Assembly (NCBI GenBank): GCA_041913905.1
Contig: JAYSEK010000017.1
Span: 1 to 64,000, forward strand
Length of the DNA stretch: 64,000 bases
Source of the DNA: Roseateles_B sp041913905
GTDB lineage: Bacteria; Pseudomonadota; Gammaproteobacteria; Burkholderiales; Burkholderiaceae_C
Direction: 5' to 3'
Part shown: piece after piece, positions 16,361-23,340 of the stretch
How the letters are laid out: the number at the start of each line of letters is the position of its first letter
Position numbering within the stretch: position 1 is the stretch's first letter
Translations under genes and position numbers: made by a program
Notes under the pieces: generated by a model
The model's input: only the letters and a program-made list of their open reading frames with translations
Database searches by the model: none
What the model was told of the DNA's origin: nothing

Positions 16361-17961
16361 CCAGATTGCTTCAGAAGGCTGCAGTCCGCCGTTGCGCTCT
16401 GAAACTGGCTATCGAGGACGCGGGTGCGCAAGGTCGGTGCGTCGTCGTTGTTGACCCAAGAGCTAATCATCTCGGCACCGAGAGCCGCCGCCTGCAGAGA
16501 AACGGTCGCCGGAAAGGGAACGTACAGCCCTTCGCACCCCTGGCCCGCCAATAGTTTTGGCATTTTTCCCTCCACAGTCTGCAGCAGCCCAAGCCGATTG
16601 GCATCGCAAAGGCAGCGAAAACATCCGCCCCTTTCGTTGGCCCTCATTACGCCGCGAACAGCAATGCCCGGCCCTTCGACCCATACCGTCAGGAGCGCAG
16701 CATGCTGGTACTTTCGTGCCAACCAATGCCCCAGCGATTCCTCCCCCGTGGCGTCAATGAGCAGATCGAAAGCGCCGACCTCAATCTCACGCACGTCCCG
16801 CGGGGTGGCCACGATGTTCGTGCCGGGCGCCAAGGCATCCAGCTCTCGCTTCAGTACGACAGCCTTGTTGTTGAAGAGCCCCGAGAACCCAAGCCGATGG
16901 CGCCCAAGATTCTGCGGTTTCAGTCCATCAAAATCGACCAGCTCAAGGCCCCCACCGCCAGTGCCGGCACCTGCCTTCACGAGGAGGTCAGCGAGGTAGC
17001 CGCCAATAGTTCCACAGCCGACCAAAACCAGCCGCCTTCCGGCCAAGGTTTTACGGCCTGGTTGATTCCTCTCGGCCATGTATTGGTCGTCCAGACGGAC
17101 CACCTCCAGCGGAACAACAGGAAGTGAGAACAGTGGCGCGCCCTTCTTCCGCCGCGCTCCGCGCTGCGGAGGCGAGTCCTTCCTGAAGTTGACCCAGGCG
17201 CCGTAGGTCATGAGCGGTGACTCGATGATGAGGACCACCGACAGCGCCGGGGTCGCGCGGGCCTGCTGGATGCGTTCCAGGAGTTTCTTCCGGCACTGCT
17301 TGTCGAGGAGCCCTTGCCACTCAAGCAGCTGTTGCACATTCTCGATAGGCCAGCGCATGTTGTGCGGCCTGGGCTTCGCAGTCGTCTTGACTCGATACGT
17401 CACCGCGGGGGAATCGACCGCGGTCCAGCCAAGTTGCTTCAGCTTGGCCTGGGTTCGTGGCAGGTCGTCGGTCACCACCGGGTAGACTTCCGGCCCGTTC
17501 TTTACCGCCTTCAGTATTTGCTGACCAAGGCGAGCATTACGCAAGTCGACAAGACAAGAAATGCCCGCCCAGTATGCATAAAACTCATCCTCCAGGTCGT
17601 TGCGGAATTTGCCCGCAAGGATGTCCTGGAAGACCTCGGTGGCTCGATCCAGACAGGCGAGGGTTTGGCCAACAGGATCGAAGATGTCGAGAACGACGGT
17701 GCCCCGAGCGATGTAGCAGATGTCGCAGTCCACGCCCAGGTGGGGCACAACAAGCGGTAGCCCGGGCGGCCGCTCAAGGAGGCGCACCCGTGGGTATTCG
17801 CTGAAGTTGGGATCGACCTGAAGCTCGCACGGAAAAGCGCTGCCCGCGCCATCAAGCGTGCCGTGGTAGACGAACCACCCGTCATGCGAGCGAGCTTTGA
17901 AATCAAAGCCGCGCCCACGAAGACCATCGGTCACATCCGCGATCCGCTCGTCAGTGGCCAT
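16339..17961 (-). CDS. cap2: CBASS Cap2, fused E2-E1 ubiquitin-like transferase
   Basis: 540 residues. The N-terminal E2-like domain carries the Cys region HLGVDCDICYIARG (Cys82 the likely acceptor, Cys79 also possible). The E1 adenylation domain begins around 305 with the ThiF nucleotide motif GCGTIGG (313-319) and ELVDFDGLKPQNLGRH. Cys474 (GQGCEGLY) is a candidate E1 catalytic residue; Cys445/448 and Cys533/536 look like zinc pairs. Cap2 joins the C-terminal Gly of the CD-NTase to target molecules, which primes cGAMP synthesis. The start shares one base with the dncV stop (TGATG). Confidence 0.9.
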   Translation of the reverse strand: MATDERIADVTDGLRGRGFDFKARSHDGWFVYHGTLDGAGSAFPCELQVDPNFSEYPRVRLLERPPGLPLVVPHLGVDCDICYIARGTVVLDIFDPVGQTLACLDRATEVFQDILAGKFRNDLEDEFYAYWAGISCLVDLRNARLGQQILKAVKNGPEVYPVVTDDLPRTQAKLKQLGWTAVDSPAVTYRVKTTAKPRPHNMRWPIENVQQLLEWQGLLDKQCRKKLLERIQQARATPALSVVLIIESPLMTYGAWVNFRKDSPPQRGARRKKGAPLFSLPVVPLEVVRLDDQYMAERNQPGRKTLAGRRLVLVGCGTIGGYLADLLVKAGAGTGGGGLELVDFDGLKPQNLGRHRLGFSGLFNNKAVVLKRELDALAPGTNIVATPRDVREIEVGAFDLLIDATGEESLGHWLARKYQHAALLTVWVEGPGIAVRGVMRANERGGCFRCLCDANRLGLLQTVEGKMPKLLAGQGCEGLYVPFPATVSLQAAALGAEMISSWVNNDDAPTLRTRVLDSQFQSATADCSLLKQSGCPACSS

Positions 17962-19103
17962 CAGCCAGCCTTCGAACGTCCCACCAGCTCGCTCGCACCT
18001 GCCGCCGCCGGCGCAGCGGCGACGGTTGCTGCAACAGATGCCACCTTAACCCGATGCGGGCGATTCGGGAACCGCTGGCCGAATTCCTGCTGCATCCAGA
18101 TGCAGACCTGGCTTTCGCTGGACGCATGAAGCGACGCGCGCAGCACTCCCTCGAAGCGCTGGAGCTCGCGTGCAGCTTCCTCGACCTTGTCTTTGCCGAG
18201 GCGCTCGGTCAGCGATTCTTTGTCATCGACCGGATTGACCACGCCTGCGCGCAGTGCGGCAGGGAGACCCGCCAGTACATCGAGTAGTGCAAGATCATCG
18301 CGGCCGTGCCGGCGCTCGAACAGCGGGACGGCGGCGGCCATCAGCAGGATCGACGCGGGGCCGCCGCTGGCCCACTTCCAATCGCGGAAGGCCTTCAAGT
18401 AGCGGATGACGCGGCGCAACTGCTCGCCACGGGCCAGCACCTGGGCTTCGAACCAGTCCTTGACCGGACGCGGGTCCGATTCCCACCAGCCTTCTTCACG
18501 ATGGGCCAGCAGCACGACATCGCTGGGCAGCTTGGACCAAGAATCGCGCTCCGCCCTGCGAATCGCTTCAGCCGAATCCAGCGTGTGATACGCCTCCATC
18601 GCGGCCTTGGTCAGAGTCTGGAATTCTTCGTCAGGAATTGCGTACAGCGGGATGTCGATGTGCGCCGCTTTCGTCACTTCGATCCGGACGCAGGTGGGTT
18701 TGTCCGTGATGAGGGCCCAGCCCTTTTCGCGGCACAACACCGCCAAGCACGCCTCGGCCGCCTTGAAAAAGATGGCCGTTGCAGCGCTCGGGCGCTTGGT
18801 CTGTTTGACGAAGCCCAGCGGCAGGTAGCAGCCGTCATCGACGTCAGCCTGCTGGGGGTGCTGTGCCGGCGCATTCAGCGTCTTGTATGCCCACGATCCC
18901 TGGGTGAAGAAGCGCGGCGTCGGCGCCTTCTCGGCGAAGCCGGCGGCCTGCAGCATCTTCGGGATGCCTTCCCGCAGACAGTTGCGAACGTCGGTCTTGG
19001 CCTGGGCCAGGTAGATCCTGACGCTGGGTGTCAGGTCGAGCGAATCCAGCAGGTTCGGCTCGTTCAGGTCGGTCGTGTGAAAGAGAGCAGTGAGGTTAAG
19101 CAT
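17961..19103 (-). CDS. dncV: CBASS cyclic dinucleotide synthase, DncV-type CD-NTase
   Basis: 380 residues from the ATG at 19103, which overlaps the capV stop by eight bases; an upstream frame to 19238 lies inside capV and is not used. Nucleotidyltransferase motif Gly69-Ser70 (TPRFFTQGS), metal residues Asp87 and Asp89 (ADVDDG) and Asp150 (HIDIPLYAIP). These blocks, and DPRPVKDWF, match Vibrio cholerae DncV closely, so 3',3'-cGAMP is the likely product. The chain ends in Gly380 (RSKAG), the residue type Cap2 needs for conjugation, after an Ala-rich flexible linker. It is somewhat shorter than V. cholerae DncV (436). Confidence 0.93.
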   Translation of the reverse strand: MLNLTALFHTTDLNEPNLLDSLDLTPSVRIYLAQAKTDVRNCLREGIPKMLQAAGFAEKAPTPRFFTQGSWAYKTLNAPAQHPQQADVDDGCYLPLGFVKQTKRPSAATAIFFKAAEACLAVLCREKGWALITDKPTCVRIEVTKAAHIDIPLYAIPDEEFQTLTKAAMEAYHTLDSAEAIRRAERDSWSKLPSDVVLLAHREEGWWESDPRPVKDWFEAQVLARGEQLRRVIRYLKAFRDWKWASGGPASILLMAAAVPLFERRHGRDDLALLDVLAGLPAALRAGVVNPVDDKESLTERLGKDKVEEAARELQRFEGVLRASLHASSESQVCIWMQQEFGQRFPNRPHRVKVASVAATVAAAPAAAGASELVGRSKAG

Positions 19104-20118
19104 GCTGCGGCTCCGAAGGGGTTGTGGAGTTCTTGTTCGGGCCGTGGAAGAACGTCGGAGCGGCGGCCCAATGCGCTCGAAACGGTTGGAATTTCGGATC
19201 ACCAAGCGCCCTTTGCGCGGCGTGCATGCCCCGATCACGGAGGGTGTTGGTCGACGCGATTGAGATTCGGTCCAGGGCCTTCACGTCGCGGCTCTGGTCC
19301 GGCGTGGCCTTGTCGTCGATGGGGTAGTAGTCATCGCCGAGGGACTGCTTCAGCATGTAATCCACCGAAGACTCCTGGGCCGAGATGACCAGGTCGAAGA
19401 GACCGCCCCTCCACTGCCCAAAACCACGGTCGAGGTCGGCATCCCCGCGCACGGTCGCTCCAATGGTCATGGTTCCGATGGCGAGGACACGCACGCGCGC
19501 ATCCGGCATGCCCTTTGCCAAGAATGTGCGGACCTCATGCAGGCCGAAGAAGCCAGGGGCGTTGCCAACCAGGCCGCCATCCGCGAAGACGCCGCGCTCG
19601 TTGCGCGAGAGCGGGAAGTACACCGGCGCTGCTGCGGTGGCGACCGCGACGTCGCTCAGCTTCATCCGGTGGTCGAATTCGAAGGTGGGGTGGTGTGGCG
19701 TCTTGAAGAACTGCCCGCGGCCGGTCGAGTAGTTGACGGCGGGGACGAGCACCCGGTGCTTCAGGTCGCCAATAGTCAACTCACCGAAGCGTTCGTCCAG
19801 CACTGCGCGCAGGCCATCTGACGAATGCTTGGCTTTCCACCAGAAGCCGGTCAGGCGGCGCCACAGCGTCCGGCAACCAAAAATCCTGTCGCCGTGGGTC
19901 TCGAAGAGGGCCTTCAGCTCCTCGGCCGGGATATCGGCAGCCAGCCCCAGACCGAGCAGCCCACCGGCCGAGGTGCCACAGATCAGGTCGAAATGGGATG
20001 CGATGGGACGGCCGAGAACCTTCTCCAGCTCAGCTAGGACCGTCGCGGTGTAAAGCCCACGATAACCACCGCCCGAGAGAGCCAGGATGTGAAACGTCGG
20101 AACCTCGGCTTCAGCCAT
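19096..20118 (-). CDS. capV: CBASS effector CapV, patatin-like phospholipase
   Basis: 340 residues from the ATG at 20118, placed seven bases after AGGAGG; this start is preferred over 20148. Patatin features: oxyanion loop GGGYRG (16-21), nucleophile Ser50 in GTSAG, and the catalytic Asp180 in ADGG. In known CBASS, CapV is switched on by cGAMP from DncV and degrades the inner membrane, killing the infected cell. It is the first gene of the four-gene operon. The promoter lies about 140 bases upstream and stands back to back with that of capH. Confidence 0.93.
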   Translation of the reverse strand: MAEAEVPTFHILALSGGGYRGLYTATVLAELEKVLGRPIASHFDLICGTSAGGLLGLGLAADIPAEELKALFETHGDRIFGCRTLWRRLTGFWWKAKHSSDGLRAVLDERFGELTIGDLKHRVLVPAVNYSTGRGQFFKTPHHPTFEFDHRMKLSDVAVATAAAPVYFPLSRNERGVFADGGLVGNAPGFFGLHEVRTFLAKGMPDARVRVLAIGTMTIGATVRGDADLDRGFGQWRGGLFDLVISAQESSVDYMLKQSLGDDYYPIDDKATPDQSRDVKALDRISIASTNTLRDRGMHAAQRALGDPKFQPFRAHWAAAPTFFHGPNKNSTTPSEPQHA

Positions 20119-20258
20119 GGAGGACCTCCTGCTGCGGGCCGCAGACATGCGCCGACCAGCCTACATGCGGCAGGCCTTGCCACGCACGGCTGCTCAGGCA
20201 GGCCTGGAATCGAATTCGTCGGGACATCGGTCAGCTCCAATCTGGGTGAACGGACCGT

Positions 20259-20287
20259 AATATAAATAGAACGAAACGACCTGTAAA
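20259..20287 (-). promoter_or_regulatory. Predicted promoter of the CBASS operon
   Basis: On the minus strand: TTTACA (20287-20282), 17-base spacer, TATATT (20264-20259). This is close to the sigma-70 consensus with ideal spacing. It leaves a leader of about 130 bases before capV. Its -35 box is only five bases from the -35 box of the divergent capH promoter. Confidence 0.65.
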
Positions 20288-20292
20288 GCGGG

Positions 20293-20320
20293 TTGATACG
20301 TGGCGTTAGATTCATATAAT
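20293..20320 (+). promoter_or_regulatory. Predicted promoter of capH-capP
   Basis: TTGATA (20293-20298), 16-base spacer, perfect TATAAT (20315-20320); the capH start follows 40 bases later. A repressor bound across the shared centre (about 20275-20300) could shut both directions, as expected for CapH. No perfect palindrome is visible there. Confidence 0.7.
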
Positions 20321-20359
20321 GTCGGGCTAGGCAAGCGGTACATTCCGGGAGGACATCTC

Positions 20360-20695
20360 ATGTCACTAGGCGCGCGCATCAAAGAACTCCGCCTAAAGCA
20401 TGGACAGTCACTTCAAGACGTAGCAGACGCAGTCGGGGTCTCGAAGACCCACATATGGGCCCTAGAGCGGGGCGAGACCAGCAACCCGTCGATGGAGTTG
20501 CTGAAGAAGCTCGCTGAGCATTTCAAGGTCACGCTGGAATACTTGGCCGGGACGACCGACGACACGTTGGCCGACGTCACCGCGCAGCAGTTTTTCCGCG
20601 ACTTCAAGTCTTTATCTGAGGCGGAGCAGGCCGTGTTGCTGCAAACTCTGGAGGTCTTCAAAAACAAGAAGGCTCCGGGAGATGCTAAGACTTGA
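20360..20695 (+). CDS. capH: CapH-type XRE repressor of CBASS
   Basis: 111 residues from the ATG at 20360, seven bases after GGGAGG; an upstream frame to 20300 would run through the promoter and is rejected. HTH_3 domain at about 5-62 (SLQDVADAVGVSKTHIWALE, then NPSMELLKKLAEHFKVTLEYLAG), followed by a short C-terminal helical tail. In described CapH/CapP systems the repressor keeps the CBASS promoter off and is cleaved when CapP senses single-stranded DNA. Divergent from capV and overlapping capP by 14 bases. The identification is by position and pairing. Confidence 0.85.
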   Translation: MSLGARIKELRLKHGQSLQDVADAVGVSKTHIWALERGETSNPSMELLKKLAEHFKVTLEYLAGTTDDTLADVTAQQFFRDFKSLSEAEQAVLLQTLEVFKNKKAPGDAKT

Positions 20696-21473
20696 CCTGA
20701 TGGAGTTGGCTGACCTTGTTCGGCCTGAACAACTCGTCGACGAAATCCTCAAACAGAACCCTCAGCTGCCGCTTCCAGTGCCCGTGGTCGAGTTGGCCAC
20801 GCTGGCAGGCATCTCGAAGATCGAACCACTCTCGGGCCAAGGCTTCGAAGGCACGCTCATAGCGAATGCCGAGAAGACGGACGGCGCGATCTTCTACAAC
20901 GGGACCGTGCCAAGGTCTCGCCAGAAGTTCACCATCGGGCACGAGCTCGGACATTTCCTTCTTCCGTGGCATCGCCAGACCACCTTCGAGTGCACGGCCG
21001 AGGACATCTCGAGTCGCGCTCGGAAGGACTGGGAGGTCCAGGCCAATCAGTTTTCTGCCGAGTTGCTGATGCCCAGGGCGCTTGTGAAGGCCCGGCTTCA
21101 AGCCAATGGCGACCCCGAACTTGCGCACATCCAAGAACTCTCGAACCAGTTCGAGGTCAGCTTCGAGGCGGCTGCCCGTCGACTGATTGAACTCAGCGAG
21201 CACGCATGCGCTGTGGTGTTCTCAAAGGACAACGTGGTTCGCTACTGGGCCAAGAGCAACTACTTCGGCGAGCAAATCGCTGTTCGCAAAGGCGACAAAC
21301 TTCCCCTTAAGAGCCCCAGCAAACAGTCGGGGTCAGACCCGGAGGAATGGCACGAGCTGATCGCGTCGTGGTGGGTGAAGGAACGACATGACGACGACGC
21401 CCCTGAGAGCATTTACGAGCAGACCTTGTGCCAGGAGTCCGGATACAAGGTGACGTTGCTTGCATTCGGCTAA
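20682..21473 (+). CDS. capP: CapP-type ImmA/IrrE metallopeptidase
   Basis: 263 residues from the ATG at 20682; MELADL at 20700 is an alternative. Zinc motif His87-Glu88-x-x-His91 (GHELGHFLLP), then the second signature EVQANQFSAELLMP, as in COG2856 peptidases such as ImmA. A C-terminal domain of about 100 residues would serve as sensor. CapP cleaves CapH and so releases CBASS expression upon DNA damage. Translation is coupled to capH by the 14-base overlap. Confidence 0.85.
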   Translation: MLRLDLMELADLVRPEQLVDEILKQNPQLPLPVPVVELATLAGISKIEPLSGQGFEGTLIANAEKTDGAIFYNGTVPRSRQKFTIGHELGHFLLPWHRQTTFECTAEDISSRARKDWEVQANQFSAELLMPRALVKARLQANGDPELAHIQELSNQFEVSFEAAARRLIELSEHACAVVFSKDNVVRYWAKSNYFGEQIAVRKGDKLPLKSPSKQSGSDPEEWHELIASWWVKERHDDDAPESIYEQTLCQESGYKVTLLAFG

Positions 21474-21888
21474 CGAGCCGTCGCGTCGCAGGTCGCGAAG
21501 CCGCTGGACTCGCTGCCTAGTAGTGCGCGGCCCCGAGGCGGCCGTTGATGAACTTCCGCACCCAGCCTGAAGCCAACATCGCTGTAGCGATTGGCGCAGC
21601 CGTGCAGCGATTGCCTTCGGACTACCTGCCTTGGCTGATCGCTTCTAGGCCAAGACCTGTCGTTGGCCAGCGTCGGCTTTGGCGCACACGGATAGCTCTA
21701 TTAGGCCAGCAACCTTGCTTGCGGCTATCCAGGGTGACAACCAGCGATCCATCAGTGCCCTCAACAGCGGCCTGACCGCTTCAGCTCCGCAGTTAAGCAA
21801 AGCTTGGCCCAGAGTCGAATTAACTTAACCTTGGCCATCCCGGCCAACTTATGGGCTAAGTCACACTTCTCAGACATCCACAGGCAAT
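21474..21888. repeat. Gene-free tRNA-side flank with a cluster of TTGGCC motifs
   Basis: About 415 bases without a gene between capP and the tRNA. The hexamer TTGGCC occurs at 21663-21668, 21804-21809 and 21831-21836 on the plus strand and at 21648-21653 and 21842-21847 on the minus strand, five copies in 200 bases where random sequence of this composition would give well under one. TAGGCC at 21702-21707 is a near match. The stretch ends ...TCCACA just before the tRNA, compatible with the ACA terminus of Tn7-like ends. It may be a transposon end; unproven. Confidence 0.4.
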
Positions 21889-21963
21889 TGGCGCGACCGG
21901 CAAGAATCGAACTTGCGACGAAGCCTTCGGAGGGCTCCATGATATCCACTTCACCACGGTCGC
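21889..21963 (-). tRNA. tRNA-Arg (anticodon CCG)
   Basis: On the minus strand the 75-base gene folds as a cloverleaf: acceptor stem GCGACCG/CGGTCGC, D arm with AAGTGGATA in the loop, anticodon stem GAGCC/GGCTT around the loop CTCCGAA (anticodon CCG, codon CGG), T arm GCAAG-TTCGATT-CTTGC, discriminator G and an encoded CCA (21889-21891). Its 3' end points at the accessory island, so it marks the island boundary and a likely integration site. Confidence 0.95.
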
Positions 21964-22020
21964 ACGCCAGCCGCGCATTCTAACCCGGCTTGCGGGGGCT
22001 GCAGGATGACAGTCGCTGCA

Positions 22021-23331
22021 TCAGCTGCGCAGGAGCTTCAGGGCGGGTGCGTTGCGGGCCGGCAGGTCGGGGAAGACGCGGGCCAGGGCTTCGTCGGTCA
22101 AGCCCAGGTGGCCCTGCAGCAGCGGGGTCAGTATGTGGCGGAAGTCGGTGCTGACGGCGAGATCGCGGCCGTCGGCCAGGGCGCGGTCCTCCAGGCCGGG
22201 CCATTCGCCCAGCACGCGGCCGCCGGCCGCGCCTTGAAGCGGGCCGCCCAGCAGCCACATGGCATTGCCGCGGCCGTGGTCGGTGCCGCCGGTGCCGTTC
22301 TCGCGCACGGTGCGGCCGAATTCGCTCATCACCACGATCACCGTGTCTTGCAGGGTGTCGCCCAGGCCCTGGGCGAGGGCGTCCAGGCCTTCGCAGAGGG
22401 CGCCCAGCCGGTTGGCGAGCTGGCCCGTGGCGCCGCCCTGGTTGACGTGCGTGTCCCAGCCTCCGACCGAGGTGAAGGCCAGCTGGGTCTGGGCGTCGGC
22501 GCGGATCAGCTCGCCCAAGCGTCGTGCGTCCGCCGCGAAGCTGCGGGCGGAGGGCGCGCCGGCATCGGCCGAGGGGTCGCGGCTGGGGGCGTCGTCCTTC
22601 ATGGTGCCCGGCACGGCTTGGGCGTGAGCCAGGCTGCGTCGCATCTCCTGGCGTGATTGCGTGGCGTCGCGGTAGTCCTGCGAAAGGCTGTCCTGGCCGG
22701 CGTAGAGCTTGGCCAGACCGCGCTGCAGCCTCGTCTGGTCGATGGCCTTGGGGTCCAGGGCCTTGGGCCCCGTGCCCAGGAAGGCCACCGGCGCCGCGCC
22801 GGTGAAGATGCGCGCCGGGGTGTTGCCCAGGCTGAGCGCGCGGTTGGGGCTGGCGGGGCCGGGCAGGCCGGCCAGCAAGCGGTTCATCCAGCCGTCCGGC
22901 GTGCTCTTGCGGCCCGGCGTGCCGGACTCCAGGTAGTCCTGCGCATCGAAATGCGAGCGCGTGGGATCGGGTGAGCCGCTGGCATGCACAAAGCCCATCA
23001 GGCCCCGTTGCCAATAAGACATCAGGGGGCTGGCCGCCGGATGCAGGCCGAAGAGCCGGTCCAGCGGCAGCGCACCGCCTTCTTCCCCAGGACGGGCGAT
23101 GCCCAGGCGCGGGCGGGCGCGGGCGTAGGCCGGGTCGCCGTGCGGGATCACGACATTGAGCCCGTCGATGGCGCCGCGCAGCATCACCACCACCAGTCGC
23201 GGGCGGCGTCCGGCGTCGCCCGTGCCGGCCCAGGCGGGCAGAGCGGCGAGACCGCCCACGGCGGCGCAGTGCAATAGCCAGTCACGGCGTGCGAGGGCAT
23301 GGGTGCGGGGGAAGGAGCGAAACGTTGACAT
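22021..23331 (-). CDS. DUF1501 family exported protein
   Basis: 436 residues with a twin-arginine signal (RRDWL at about 15-19, then a hydrophobic stretch ending in WAG). The alkaline-phosphatase-like core of DUF1501 is recognisable: LVVVMLRGAIDGLNVVIPHGD near residue 45, MSEFGRTVRENGTGGTDHGRG near 345. It should act in the periplasm, perhaps as a sulfatase-like hydrolase, but no substrate is known. It lies nine bases after the DUF1800 gene, its almost universal partner. Confidence 0.88.
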   Translation of the reverse strand: MSTFRSFPRTHALARRDWLLHCAAVGGLAALPAWAGTGDAGRRPRLVVVMLRGAIDGLNVVIPHGDPAYARARPRLGIARPGEEGGALPLDRLFGLHPAASPLMSYWQRGLMGFVHASGSPDPTRSHFDAQDYLESGTPGRKSTPDGWMNRLLAGLPGPASPNRALSLGNTPARIFTGAAPVAFLGTGPKALDPKAIDQTRLQRGLAKLYAGQDSLSQDYRDATQSRQEMRRSLAHAQAVPGTMKDDAPSRDPSADAGAPSARSFAADARRLGELIRADAQTQLAFTSVGGWDTHVNQGGATGQLANRLGALCEGLDALAQGLGDTLQDTVIVVMSEFGRTVRENGTGGTDHGRGNAMWLLGGPLQGAAGGRVLGEWPGLEDRALADGRDLAVSTDFRHILTPLLQGHLGLTDEALARVFPDLPARNAPALKLLRS

Positions 23332-23340
23332 GGTGAAGCC

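Larger units (their letters stand above)
1..21888. mobile_element. Accessory genomic island abutting tRNA-Arg, containing a Tn7-like module and defence genes
   Basis: Everything left of the tRNA-Arg gene is accessory in character: orphan genes in alternating orientation, lower GC than the right half, a transposition module (9079-13902), an IetAS pair and a type II CBASS locus. The 3' end of the minus-strand tRNA faces the island, the usual geometry for elements that insert at or beside tRNA genes. No tyrosine integrase is visible, so the element may have entered by the TnsAB/TnsC/TniQ machinery, or its integrase may lie beyond the left edge. The left boundary is outside the window. That the whole stretch is one element is inference; it could be several nested insertions. 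Confidence 0.6.

Noticed and set aside
1..21888. CRISPR array or tyrosine integrase serving the island
   Set aside because: I found no regularly spaced repeats, no Cas-like gene and no Arg-His-Arg-Tyr integrase in either strand of the island.
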